DNA of 64,000 bases from CBDCYN01 sp965224205 (lineage in GTDB: Bacteria; Planctomycetota; Phycisphaerae; Phycisphaerales; Phycisphaeraceae). Shown here in pieces: positions 8,081-19,212 of the stretch (its first letter is position 1; each line of letters starts with the position of its first letter). The stretch spans positions 134,737-198,736 of the forward strand of contig CBDCYN010000002.1 in assembly GCA_965224205.1 (NCBI GenBank), in the 5' to 3' direction. A program made the translations under genes and the position numbers. The notes under the pieces were generated by a model. The model was not told where the DNA came from and made no database searches. It saw only the letters and a list, made by a program, of their open reading frames with translations.

Positions 8081-9058
8081 TCACCGAGACATCTTCATTT
8101 TGATATGCGTGACGGAAGCGATCCCCCCCAGCAGCACCGCACCGGGCCAGACCGCCGCGGGCAGCGGGACCGGGATGTTCCCTGGCGAGCCCTCGAGCGC
8201 GATCCCAGTGGGCGAGAACTGGCCGATTCCGAACGCGATCACGTCTTCAACCATGTTGCCGTCAAGGTCGGCCCGCTGGATCTTATTGGTCGAGGCATCG
8301 GTCCAGTACATCTTCCCGTTGTTAAGATCCAGGGCGATCCCTTGCGGGTTGGGCGAGCCCGTGGTGAGCGTAACGAGGTCTTCGACGTTCGACCCGTTGA
8401 GGTCGGCCCGCTGGATCTTGTCCGTGCCCGGATCGACCCAGTACATCTTGCCCGCGGCCAGGTCCAGGGCGATCGCGTTGGGCGTCGTCAAACCAGTGAC
8501 GAGGTCTTCGACATCGGACCCGTCGAGGTTAGCCCGCTGGATCTTATCCGTGACCACGTCGGTCCAGTAGATCTTTCCCCCGAGGGGATCGACCGCGATG
8601 CCGTGGGGGTTATCAAGGACCGTTGTGTCGACGAGGGTCACAACACCGCTGCCGTCAAAATTCGCCCGGTTGATCGTATCGCTGCCCCGGTCGGCCCAGT
8701 AGATGAACTCGCCCACCGGGTCGACCGCGATGCCCCGGGGGTCGACCAAACCGGCGATGCCCAGGTCCTCGATCCCCGTGCCGTCGAGGTCGGCCCGCTG
8801 GATCTTATCCGTCGCGCCGGTATCGGTCCAGTACATCTTTTCGTTGACCGGGTCGATCGCGATCCCGAACGCGAACCCCTGGCCGGTAACCAGGTCTGCG
8901 ATCCCGCTGCCGTCTAGGTTGGCGCTTTGGATCTTGTCCGAGGCAATATCCGTCCAATACACTTTCGACGCCCGCGCCGTGTCCCCGCACGCAAGCACCC
9001 CCGCCCAAGCCACCACCCACACCCATACCCCGAGATTGATCGACCCACATATCCTCAT
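8081..9058 (-). CDS. secreted YWTD six-bladed beta-propeller protein with C-terminal anchor
   Basis: A 326-residue product from ATG 9056-9058 (GGAGG 8 bases upstream). A signal peptide (INLGVWVWVVAWAGVLACG) precedes six LDL-receptor YWTD-type repeats: KVYWTDIASDKIQ, KMYWTDTGATDKIQ, FIYWADRGSDTIN, KIYWTDVVTDKIQ, KMYWVDPGTDKIQ and KMYWTDASTNKIQ. Each is followed by an NLDGS-like turn and a GIAIDP-like strand, enough for one complete propeller. The end, IPVPLPAAVWPGAVLLGGI followed by a basic tail, is a variant PEP-CTERM/VPLPA sorting signal, so surface or extracellular-matrix placement is expected. Ligand unknown. Confidence 0.85.
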   Translation of the reverse strand: MRICGSINLGVWVWVVAWAGVLACGDTARASKVYWTDIASDKIQSANLDGSGIADLVTGQGFAFGIAIDPVNEKMYWTDTGATDKIQRADLDGTGIEDLGIAGLVDPRGIAVDPVGEFIYWADRGSDTINRANFDGSGVVTLVDTTVLDNPHGIAVDPLGGKIYWTDVVTDKIQRANLDGSDVEDLVTGLTTPNAIALDLAAGKMYWVDPGTDKIQRADLNGSNVEDLVTLTTGSPNPQGIALDLNNGKMYWTDASTNKIQRADLDGNMVEDVIAFGIGQFSPTGIALEGSPGNIPVPLPAAVWPGAVLLGGIASVTHIKMKMSR

Positions 9059-9164
9059 GTGTTTTGACCTCCAACAAAGAGAATGAATCAATGTTTCCAA
9101 CCCTGAAAAAAACCTTGGCTAACGTATTGATCTAGCAACGATCAACCCTTCCGTTTTTTCACAC

Positions 9165-9272
9165 GTACCGGTCCCGGATGCCATGGCGGAGTGGATCTTG
9201 CACACGGCGCGGCACGACGCTATCTGCGGTCCACCACGTCACCAACGCGGTACTTGAATACGCGATGCATAA
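9165..9272 (+). repeat. dispersed intergenic repeat, long form, diverged copy C
   Basis: TACCGGTCCCGGATGCCATG and ATCTTGCACACGGC, then CAACGCGGTACTTGAATACG and CGATGCATA, follow the same order as copies at 420 and 791. The rest of 9059-9649 shows no gene. Confidence 0.55.
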
Positions 9273-9649
9273 ACCGGTAATCCCGTCGTCCGCTCACCCT
9301 CTGTATCGCCCCTCATCCCACTCGAGACCCTCGAACTCGAACATCGCTGTGTTGAAACACTGCGGCTGATCCAGCGGCCCGTTGTGTCCCTGAGGCAGGG
9401 CTACACGAATGGGAATCGAGAACCGCGTCGCTGACCGATCTGACCGTGAGTTCACTCATGCCGCGTACGCGGGCTACTTCCAGTAAACCGGATTAGGTTG
9501 AGGACAAAAAACCTTCCTGCTTGCTTGAGGTGGCACACCCACCATCCTCATCACTACCCGTTAATATACCGTCAAGAGGCTGCTATTGAAACCCCTCGCG
9601 ACCGGTTCAGAATCAAAAATGCAGATCGCGCCCGTGACCGCAGTAACCT

Positions 9650-9893
9650 TTACGGTGGCGGTCCTGGGATCGGGGTAAGCAGGGCCATCATCAGCTTCTT
9701 CGTTTGCCCGTAAATACCCGGATCCCCCGACGCCCGAGGCCCGGCCACGTTTAGGATCCCGACCCCATACTCCGCTAGCCACGCTCGGATCCGGCCCAAC
9801 GCTTGCTCGGTCGAAACCGCATCGAGATCGATGTGCAGCCACGGCTTCTTGATTTTCTTGGCGTGGTCACGGGTGTAAGCCGAGCTGCTTATG
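9650..9893 (-). pseudogene. C-terminal remnant of a YpsA-type putative molybdenum-carrier protein
   Basis: Read leftward from about 9893 to TAA 9650-9652. The translation contains KIKKPWLHIDLDAVSTEQAL, then RIRAWLAEYGVGILNVAGPR and ASGDPGIYGQTKKLMMALL. This matches the C-terminal half of the putative molybdenum-carrier (cpYpsA-like) family, where KPW-HIDL and RILNVAGPRAS-DPGIY are conserved. No start codon or N-terminal Rossmann part is present; the frame is lost shortly before the 150-bp palindromic element at 9931. Intact members are about 150-170 residues, so about half is missing. Confidence 0.7.
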
Positions 9894-9930
9894 TTGTTTC
9901 AATGTAGTTTCTTGCTGGCTACGGTCATTA

Positions 9931-10080
9931 TTATTAATGATTGAATAGTTGATTTCATATGTATGGTGATCATGTGCCCTTGGCAGTTTATCTGCCAGTG
10001 CCGGTTTCGCCGGGTTACTGCACTGGCGGGCAAGCCGCCAGTGGCATACGTACTTCAATCAACAATTCAATCATCAATAA
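9931..10080. mobile_element. 150-bp palindromic element, copy 1
   Basis: Bounded by inverted ends TTATTAATGATTGAATAGTT and, read inward from 10080, TTATTGATGATTGAATTGTT. Inside are hairpins GGCAGTTTATCTGCC and GGCGGGCAAGCCGCC. An exactly 150-base relative lies at 33255-33404 in the opposite orientation, roughly 90 percent identical by eye. No coding capacity. Probably a MITE of an element not present here, or a structured extragenic repeat. Confidence 0.8.
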
Positions 10081-10163
10081 GTCAGCTTTGACGAACGGCC
10101 CTCAAACCACGAGCGGCGGACAGGTATTTCCTGGGAACAACACGAGTACTAGAATCGTCCTCG

Positions 10164-11096
10164 ATGCCAGAACTCCCGGAAGTCGAATGCGTCCGCCGTT
10201 CGATCACCCTTTGTTTGCTGGGCCAACGGGTGCGGGAGGTGGCCGTGCGGCGAAAAGATGTGGTGCATGGAAAACCCTCGCTCACGGCTCTGCTCCAAGG
10301 CGCTACGGTCACGGCGGTAACTCGGCATGGGAAGCAGCTGGCCATCGTGGGGCGAATCGACCACAACGATGGCGGGACGTCGCTTACCTCGTGCGTGTGC
10401 GTTCACCTCGGGATGAGTGGGTCATTGGTGTACCGCGGCTGTGGGTCCTCGGGGGGCGAAGCGTCGCACACGGCGTCGGGCAACGAGGATGACGACCCGC
10501 ACGCCCATGTCCGCTGGGTCTTCGCCCGTGGCGATCGGCTGGTCTTCCGCGACCCACGCCGGTTTGGCGGGCTTTGGTTGTACCCGAGCTTGGAGCGGCT
10601 GCGGACTCAGCGTTGGCGACGTTTAGGGCCCGACGCGCTGACGGTGACCGCCAATCAGCTGCACCGCCGGTTAGCCGGCACGAGCCGGTGTCTTAAGGCC
10701 GCCCTGCTGGACCAGACCGTGATCGCCGGGTTAGGCAACATCTACGTTGACGAATTGTTGCACCGCTGCCAGCTGCATCCGTTGGTCAGCAGCGACCGGA
10801 TCGAGCTCCCGGCGGTCAAACAGCTGGTCGATCAATCACGACGTTTGTTACGCCTGGCCATTCGTGCCGGGGGTTCGACGTTCCGAGATTACAAGAACGC
10901 CCACGGCAAGCCCGGCCGGTTCCAGCATCAACACCTCGTCTACGGCCGGTCTGCCCAGCCCTGTTACGCCTGCAGCCGGCCGCTTGCTTCGCTTCGGGTC
11001 TGCGGCCGCACGACGGTGTACTGCAAAAAATGTCAGCCACTTCATGCAGCAGCCGGTCGCAGAACCAATCGATCCTCAACGAGGATCGGTGTGTAG
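10164..11096 (+). CDS. mutM: formamidopyrimidine-DNA glycosylase (Fpg/MutM)
   Basis: A 310-residue base-excision repair enzyme that removes oxidised purines and cuts the abasic site. The N-terminus MPELPEVE supplies the catalytic Pro2 and Glu3. HGKQL carries the conserved lysine. HLGMSGSL, DPRRFGG and AGLGNIYVDELL are family motifs, and the zinc finger CYACSRP...VYCKKCQ is intact. A Gly/Ser/Asp-rich insert (about residues 92-112) interrupts the usual loop after HLGMSG. There is no clear ribosome-binding site; the ATG is fixed by the need for Pro at position 2. Confidence 0.94.
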   Translation: MPELPEVECVRRSITLCLLGQRVREVAVRRKDVVHGKPSLTALLQGATVTAVTRHGKQLAIVGRIDHNDGGTSLTSCVCVHLGMSGSLVYRGCGSSGGEASHTASGNEDDDPHAHVRWVFARGDRLVFRDPRRFGGLWLYPSLERLRTQRWRRLGPDALTVTANQLHRRLAGTSRCLKAALLDQTVIAGLGNIYVDELLHRCQLHPLVSSDRIELPAVKQLVDQSRRLLRLAIRAGGSTFRDYKNAHGKPGRFQHQHLVYGRSAQPCYACSRPLASLRVCGRTTVYCKKCQPLHAAAGRRTNRSSTRIGV

Positions 11097-11130
11097 CAGC
11101 ATCCCCAGTCGCCCCGATCGTTGTCGTGCT

Positions 11131-11178
11131 TGATACGCGTCGTGTTTGCAAGTCGCGTATCAAAAATACCGCGTTGGA
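11131..11178 (-). repeat. dispersed intergenic repeat, short core, reverse orientation
   Basis: On the minus strand it reads CCAACGCGGTATTTTTGATA then CGCGACTTGC, close to the core at 13436-13470. It lies in the 136 bases after mutM. Confidence 0.6.
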
Positions 11179-11220
11179 GATGTCTTGGACACCGATCATT
11201 GCCTTGCTGCGTACACCCGT

Positions 11221-11250
11221 CACGCGGTTATTTCATCCGTGATGGGTACA
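11221..11250 (+). repeat. dispersed intergenic repeat, short core, diverged
   Basis: CACGCGGTTATTTCATCCGT then GATGGGTAC matches the core spacing and the sequence near 62081 (CACCCCGCAATTTCATCCGG). It overlaps the 3' end of the adjacent minus-strand gene. Confidence 0.4.
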
Positions 11251-11664
11251 CCTGGCCTTGCGGTCCCGGCGGCTTGGATCAAGGCAAACCCGCCACAGGC
11301 CGTCACCGCCGAGACGATCCATCTTCAATTCACCGCAGCAGTGCCGCAGATCGAGCTGTAAAACCTTGCGGTCTTGAGTCCATAATAACGGGGTGAACCA
11401 CCCGCGATCGACCCGGCGAACTGTGCCTCGTTGCCGGCTGATGACCCCTTGATACGCGAGGTATCGCTTACGATGATCCTCGATCTGCACCGCGGACCAA
11501 CAGCCTAAACCAACCCATCGCCAGCTGGGAGAACGCACCCGCATGGTCCACAACAGCGATCCGCAACCCGTCCCAATCCAAGGTGGCTCCAACAACCAGT
11601 CGTAGTGGCTGCCCGAGCGGGTTTCGTGCCGAAGCAGGACAGTGGGTAAACTCTGCATGACCAT
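11233..11664 (-). CDS. stand-alone LigD 3'-phosphoesterase-like (DNA polymerase ligase N-domain) protein
   Basis: A 143-residue protein. LLRHETRSGSHYDWLLEPPW resembles the His-containing first motif of the LigD phosphoesterase domain (H-x-x-x-SHYD-LE). VQIEDHRKRYLAYQGVISRQ and RGTVRRVDRG resemble its second half (V-DH-L-Y--F-G-I--G-G-V--WD-G). In LigD this domain trims 3' ends during non-homologous end joining; small stand-alone versions are common in planctomycetes. No Ku or ligase is adjacent. ATG 11664 or 11658 could be the start. Confidence 0.7.
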   Translation of the reverse strand: MVMQSLPTVLLRHETRSGSHYDWLLEPPWIGTGCGSLLWTMRVRSPSWRWVGLGCWSAVQIEDHRKRYLAYQGVISRQRGTVRRVDRGWFTPLLWTQDRKVLQLDLRHCCGELKMDRLGGDGLWRVCLDPSRRDRKARCTHHG

Positions 11665-11701
11665 CGCGATCGGTGTAGGATTACAATGAGATAGAACTTA
11701 G

Positions 11702-11788
11702 AAGCTGTTTCAAAAACCATGGACGGGTGCCACTGGCTGCTTGTCAGCCAGTGCGGAAACTAACGGGATACAGATTTTGAAACAGCTT
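11702..11788. repeat. 87-bp inverted-repeat element with internal hairpin
   Basis: Ends AAGCTGTTTCAAAA and TTTTGAAACAGCTT are exact inverted repeats. The interior GTGCCACTGGCTGCTTGTCA and GCCAGTGCGG forms a hairpin like the one inside the 150-bp palindromic elements. Non-coding, MITE-like. The remaining bases up to 12154 hold no gene I can support. Confidence 0.7.
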
Positions 11789-12154
11789 TTTAGTTTCGTT
11801 CCTTCGGGGCCAGCGGGGCTTTATGGATAATTTTTGGCTGCGAGGCGTATAAAATTCAGCCGCTACGGCGTGATGGATAAGTCGTTCACATAAATTACCG
11901 TGCGGGCAGCGCCATGTAGCCATGAACACGGGGGTACCACTATAATGATATGGATTTTCGTTTGGGGGGCACATCCGGCAGGTTTGCCTTCAATAGTTAT
12001 TATGTGAATATACGGATTGGGTACGAAAACGCCGTCTCAAGAAGTGTTCGGCAAGTGTTCGGTGATCAACCTCGCTCGCAAGGCATGAACAGCCCCCCAA
12101 ACGCCGACTCGCCCGTGACCGGTACAACGTAAACCTTTGGATGGGAATCGTCTT

Positions 12155-12847
12155 ATGATGGCACCAACAGAAACGAATGGACCCACCGAGCCGATCAGAG
12201 CCACGATCAGCTCCGAGTACCGCTGGCGGGTGGGGTTGTTTGCCGGGTTCATGCTTTTCTGGACCGGGTGGTGCTTCCTCGACGGGTTTGTGAAATACCC
12301 CGCTCAACGCCGACACGCCGAAGCGTTTCTCGAAGCCAAGGACAAAGGGATCCTCGACACCGACGAATGGCGACAACAAGCTGCTGACAACGGCTGGAAC
12401 CCGGACAAAGACCCGGGCAGACCCAAATCAGATTTCGACATCTATACCCAGTTCTTCATGGCCGCGATCACGACACCCCTGGCGTTGATCTGGGGGGTCG
12501 GGTTCATCCGCGCTGGAGGCCGGTGGATCGCGTTAGAGAACGATTCATTGGTCACCAGCTGGGGCCAGCGTGTCCCACTCGACGCGGTCACCGCCATCAA
12601 CAAGCAGCGGTGGAAGTCCAAGGGTATCGCGGTGGTACGCTATGAAGAGAATGCCGGTGAAAAAACGCTCATGCTCGACGACTGGAAGTACACCCGTGCC
12701 CCGATCATCGAGATGGTCCGCGCGGTGGAAGCCGGACTCAGCGATGAGCAGATCCTCAATGGCTCGCGCGAAGACCCCATCCATGCGCCGGAGGGGTTAG
12801 ACGTCGAAGACGACAAACCTCAAACAAGTGACCCGGCAGACGTCTGA
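12155..12847 (+). CDS. hypothetical two-helix membrane protein
   Basis: About 230 residues. Two hydrophobic helices (VGLFAGFMLFWTGWCFLDGF and FFMAAITTPLALIWGVGFI) are separated by a charged hydrophilic loop. A cytoplasmic beta-rich segment resembling a PH-like fold follows (WIALENDSLVTSWGQRVPLD...KTLMLDDWKYTRAPIIEMV), then an acidic tail. Start is ATG 12155 or 12158; an upstream TTG is less likely. Not a family I can name. Confidence 0.75.
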   Translation: MMAPTETNGPTEPIRATISSEYRWRVGLFAGFMLFWTGWCFLDGFVKYPAQRRHAEAFLEAKDKGILDTDEWRQQAADNGWNPDKDPGRPKSDFDIYTQFFMAAITTPLALIWGVGFIRAGGRWIALENDSLVTSWGQRVPLDAVTAINKQRWKSKGIAVVRYEENAGEKTLMLDDWKYTRAPIIEMVRAVEAGLSDEQILNGSREDPIHAPEGLDVEDDKPQTSDPADV

Positions 12848-12919
12848 GGGATCGCTTTCATGCACCGCACCGGATTCGAATTTTGAGACAAACCCATCCC
12901 AATATAGCGGAGGCTGTTC

Positions 12920-13351
12920 ATGAACCGTGTGGAACGTACGTCAGCACTCACTCTTATCTTCTTCTTGGCGACATACTCGATGGCCGAGCCCCCAACCACG
13001 CAGACGGATCCCGGTGAGCTGACCAAACAGGCCATGGCCCAGATCGCCGCCGGCAACATGCTAGACGGGATAGAGTCACTGAGAGACCACCTTGTCATTT
13101 CTATCGCTGAATTCGATGCCGCGAGGGAAAAAATCGAGTTGCAGCTGCCTATGATTGCCAAACGCTTCGGCGACTCAATCGGGTATGAGTTTATTGGGAT
13201 GGATGAGGTGGGGACCTGTTTACGGCAATATGTCTACATCCAGAAACTAGAACGGCATGTCCTGGTTTGGAAGTTCCGTTTCTACAAACCCCGAGACCAG
13301 TGGTTGCTCAACGCGTTTAAGTACGACGATAAGACCCTGTCACTATTCTGA
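12920..13351 (+). CDS. hypothetical secreted protein
   Basis: A 143-residue product with a signal peptide (MNRVERTSALTLIFFLATYS then MAEPP) and a single domain. Conserved-looking elements are ALLAL-free helices around MDGIESLRD-type residues, a QLPMIAKRFGDSIGYEFI segment and the end VLVWKFRFYKPRDQWLLNAF then KYDDKTLSLF. The ending resembles small exported proteins that recur in planctomycetes. GGAGG precedes ATG 12920 by about 8 bases. Function unknown. Confidence 0.75.
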   Translation: MNRVERTSALTLIFFLATYSMAEPPTTQTDPGELTKQAMAQIAAGNMLDGIESLRDHLVISIAEFDAAREKIELQLPMIAKRFGDSIGYEFIGMDEVGTCLRQYVYIQKLERHVLVWKFRFYKPRDQWLLNAFKYDDKTLSLF

Positions 13352-13435
13352 GGGCGGCGCAAGATACACCGATTACCGATGAAAATACGGCATGACATGC
13401 GTGCGCGGCAAGGAAATTTCCAGGGTTGATCGCGT

Positions 13436-13470
13436 GACCGACGCGGTATTTTGATACGCGATGCGTATAT
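13436..13470 (+). repeat. dispersed intergenic repeat, short core
   Basis: GACCGACGCGGTATTTTGAT then ACGCGATGCGTATAT, the clearest version of the core. It lies about 130 bases ahead of carB. Confidence 0.7.
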
Positions 13471-13597
13471 CCCGGCGCATCCGAGACGCGCGGGATGTAC
13501 CAGCCCCCCCTAGCCAGATCACCCCCGCCCGGTTAAACTTGCTGAAATTTTTTTTCTGGCCACACGGGATCTCCCATTCACGGTCGATAATGACGCT

Positions 13598-17299
<3,702 letters not shown>

Positions 17300-17443
17300 T
17301 CCCTATCTATTCGTCAGCGCAGTCATTGAGGGGTGGGGTATCCTTGATGCCGTTTTCCGGCCTATAATAATAATTTGGCGCAACGACAGGGAACCCTTCC
17401 AGCGTATCGGATAACCTGAGCGTGTCATATAGGAGAAAGTCTC

Positions 17444-18883
17444 GTGGCCACCAACCCAGCAGCAGACAATACACCCCACGGCCAACAACGTTCGTTGCCT
17501 CTAGGCAAGCGGGTCTTATTCGCGACCGTGCTGGCGTTGCTGGTCCTGCTCGTGGCGGAATTGCTGGCGTACGCAGCGATCTGGGTGCGAGACGGCCGGC
17601 CGCTGTCTTGGGCCCAGGAACAGAAAGAGCGCGACGGCACCGTTAACCGAATGGTTGAACTCAATGACGCGGCGCTGCCCACACAACAGCCGGAATGGCT
17701 CGAATACGAAGTGCTCCACCCGTACCTAGGCTACGTCACAGTTTCAGACGCGTCGCAACCGACGGGTGCGATCCCGATCGCCCCGACGGACATCATCCCC
17801 CGCCGATCACCCGACAGAGTTATCATCGGCGTGTTCGGCGGTTCGGTGGCCGCAGGGTTCGGCAGCCTCGCCATGCCGACCGTGGTCGAGGCGTTAGAAG
17901 CATCCAGCCAGTTCACAGGCAAAACGTTTAGCGTGATCAACCTCGCCATGGGCGGGCACAAGCAGCCCCAGCAGCTGCTGACGCTCAACTACATGCTCGC
18001 CCGCGGTGCGGAGTTCGACATCGTCATCAACGTGGACGGGTTCAACGAGGTCGCCCTGCATGCCCCGGAGAACGGCAAGAAAGGGGTCGCCCCGATCTAC
18101 CCCCGCAACTGGTACTTCCGCGTCGCGGCCGCGCCCGATGCGACCCTGGCCCGCCTCATCGGCCGTGCCTCCATCGCCGAGTCCCAAGCCGTGGCTAACG
18201 CGGAATTGTTCTCCCACGCCCCACTGCGGTACTCGCCCCTATGCACCCTGATCTGGCGGTGGCGAAACCGCACCTTCCTAAACGAGTTTAACCGCCTTAC
18301 CAATGAGGCCCGCAACTACCAGCCCCAGGGTTCGAGCCCCTACCTCATCACCGGCCCATCCCTCGACAAACCCGACGAACAAGAAAACTTCGACCACCTC
18401 GTGGCGATCTGGAAGCGGTGCTCGATCCAGATGGACCGGCTGTGCCGCGCTAACGGGACCCGGTACTACCACTTCCTCCAGCCCAATCAGTATGTGCCCG
18501 GGTCCAAACCGAAGATGAGCCAAGCCGAGCGGGACGTCGCGTTCTTCGATAACCACCCCTACAAGCCCGGGGTCCTCAGCGGCTACCCCCTGCTGATCCG
18601 CACCGGCCAATCCCTCATCGACAAGGGGGTCCACTTCACCGACCTGACCCAGATCTACGTCGACGTTGAAGAAAAGATCTACCGCGACAGCTGCTGCCAC
18701 GTCAACCCGCTGGGCAACCAGATCATGGGCGCCCACGCAGCGCGGGTGATCCTCGCCGATCTCGAAACCGATGAAACAGCGGCCCGACCACCCCGCCAGC
18801 CCTTAGAGCAGTTTGCGACAATATTTGCCACGCGTTTCGTAGCGGTTTTATCGAGGGTCGTAGAAAACAAGCCTTGGTTCTGA
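17444..18883 (+). CDS. membrane-anchored SGNH/GDSL-like protein
   Basis: A 479-residue protein from GTG 17444 (AGGAGA 8 bases upstream). One N-terminal helix (VLFATVLALLVLLVAELLAY) is followed by an exported domain with SGNH-type landmarks: IIGVFGGSVAAGFGS (block I, the Ser in GGS), LAMGGHKQPQQLL (Gly block), DIVINVDGFNEVALH (Asn block) and CCHVNPLGNQIMG (block V, His, here DSCCHVN). This suggests an esterase or O-acyl-transfer role on an envelope polymer. The last 25 residues, from EQFATIFATRF to KPWF, are encoded by a MITE-like element that also supplies the stop. Confidence 0.8.
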   Translation: MATNPAADNTPHGQQRSLPLGKRVLFATVLALLVLLVAELLAYAAIWVRDGRPLSWAQEQKERDGTVNRMVELNDAALPTQQPEWLEYEVLHPYLGYVTVSDASQPTGAIPIAPTDIIPRRSPDRVIIGVFGGSVAAGFGSLAMPTVVEALEASSQFTGKTFSVINLAMGGHKQPQQLLTLNYMLARGAEFDIVINVDGFNEVALHAPENGKKGVAPIYPRNWYFRVAAAPDATLARLIGRASIAESQAVANAELFSHAPLRYSPLCTLIWRWRNRTFLNEFNRLTNEARNYQPQGSSPYLITGPSLDKPDEQENFDHLVAIWKRCSIQMDRLCRANGTRYYHFLQPNQYVPGSKPKMSQAERDVAFFDNHPYKPGVLSGYPLLIRTGQSLIDKGVHFTDLTQIYVDVEEKIYRDSCCHVNPLGNQIMGAHAARVILADLETDETAARPPRQPLEQFATIFATRFVAVLSRVVENKPWF

Positions 18884-18926
18884 CCGTGAGTATGGAGGAG
18901 GGGGCAGAAAATCACGCAATCTGCTC
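18806..18926. mobile_element. MITE-like element, 121 bp, TA-flanked, overlapping the 3' end of a gene
   Basis: Ends GAGCAGTTTGCGACAATATT and GAGCAGATTGCGTGATTTTC face each other, flanked by TA (18804-18805, 18927-18928). The left end aligns with the right end of the 22902-23913 IS630-type element (GAGCGTTTTGCGTCAATAAT). Its first 75 bases are translated as the tail of the SGNH-like protein. Confidence 0.8.
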
Positions 18927-19173
18927 TAGCTGCGCAGCTGATGGGTACATGAATACCATTTACCCCTTACCGGTTGTTTACGCGGGAAGGATGTGGGAAT
19001 AATCCAGATCTGGATCACGCCGTAGCCGTTCGCCGCAAGCCCCGCGGCCACAAGCGGGTTCTTACAGCATTCCCATCGACCACGGATTGATCGATACCCG
19101 CATCCACCCGATTTCTCGCGTGCATAGGCGATAACTCCAACCTCGCTTCATCGTTGGGCCCTTGGGGGCGCAT
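18927..19173. other. intergenic, no gene supported
   Basis: Minus-strand text near 18960-19080 translates to a short coding-like stretch (KNPLVAAGLAANGYGVIQIW), but no start, domain or family can be assigned. Confidence 0.3.
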
Positions 19174-19212
19174 CACACACCCCCCTCCGCGCGGGACAGA
19201 GGGGGTGTGGTG
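19174..19212 (-). terminator. hairpin after the PEP-CTERM gene
   Basis: Inverted arms ACACCCCCTC and GAGGGGGTGT enclose a short GC-rich loop, 44 bases beyond the PEP-CTERM stop codon. A very similar hairpin follows the PEP-CTERM gene at 56528. No long T tract, so efficiency is uncertain. Confidence 0.65.

Noticed and set aside
9931..10080. CRISPR-like repeat
   Set aside because: Only one palindromic unit per site, no regularly spaced repeats and no cas genes anywhere in the window.
11744..11974. A 76-codon frame (MCPPNENPYHYSGTPVFMAT...) on the minus strand
   Set aside because: It runs into the inverted-repeat element at 11702-11788, has no ribosome-binding site, and I cannot assign a family; it may be another repeat rather than a gene.
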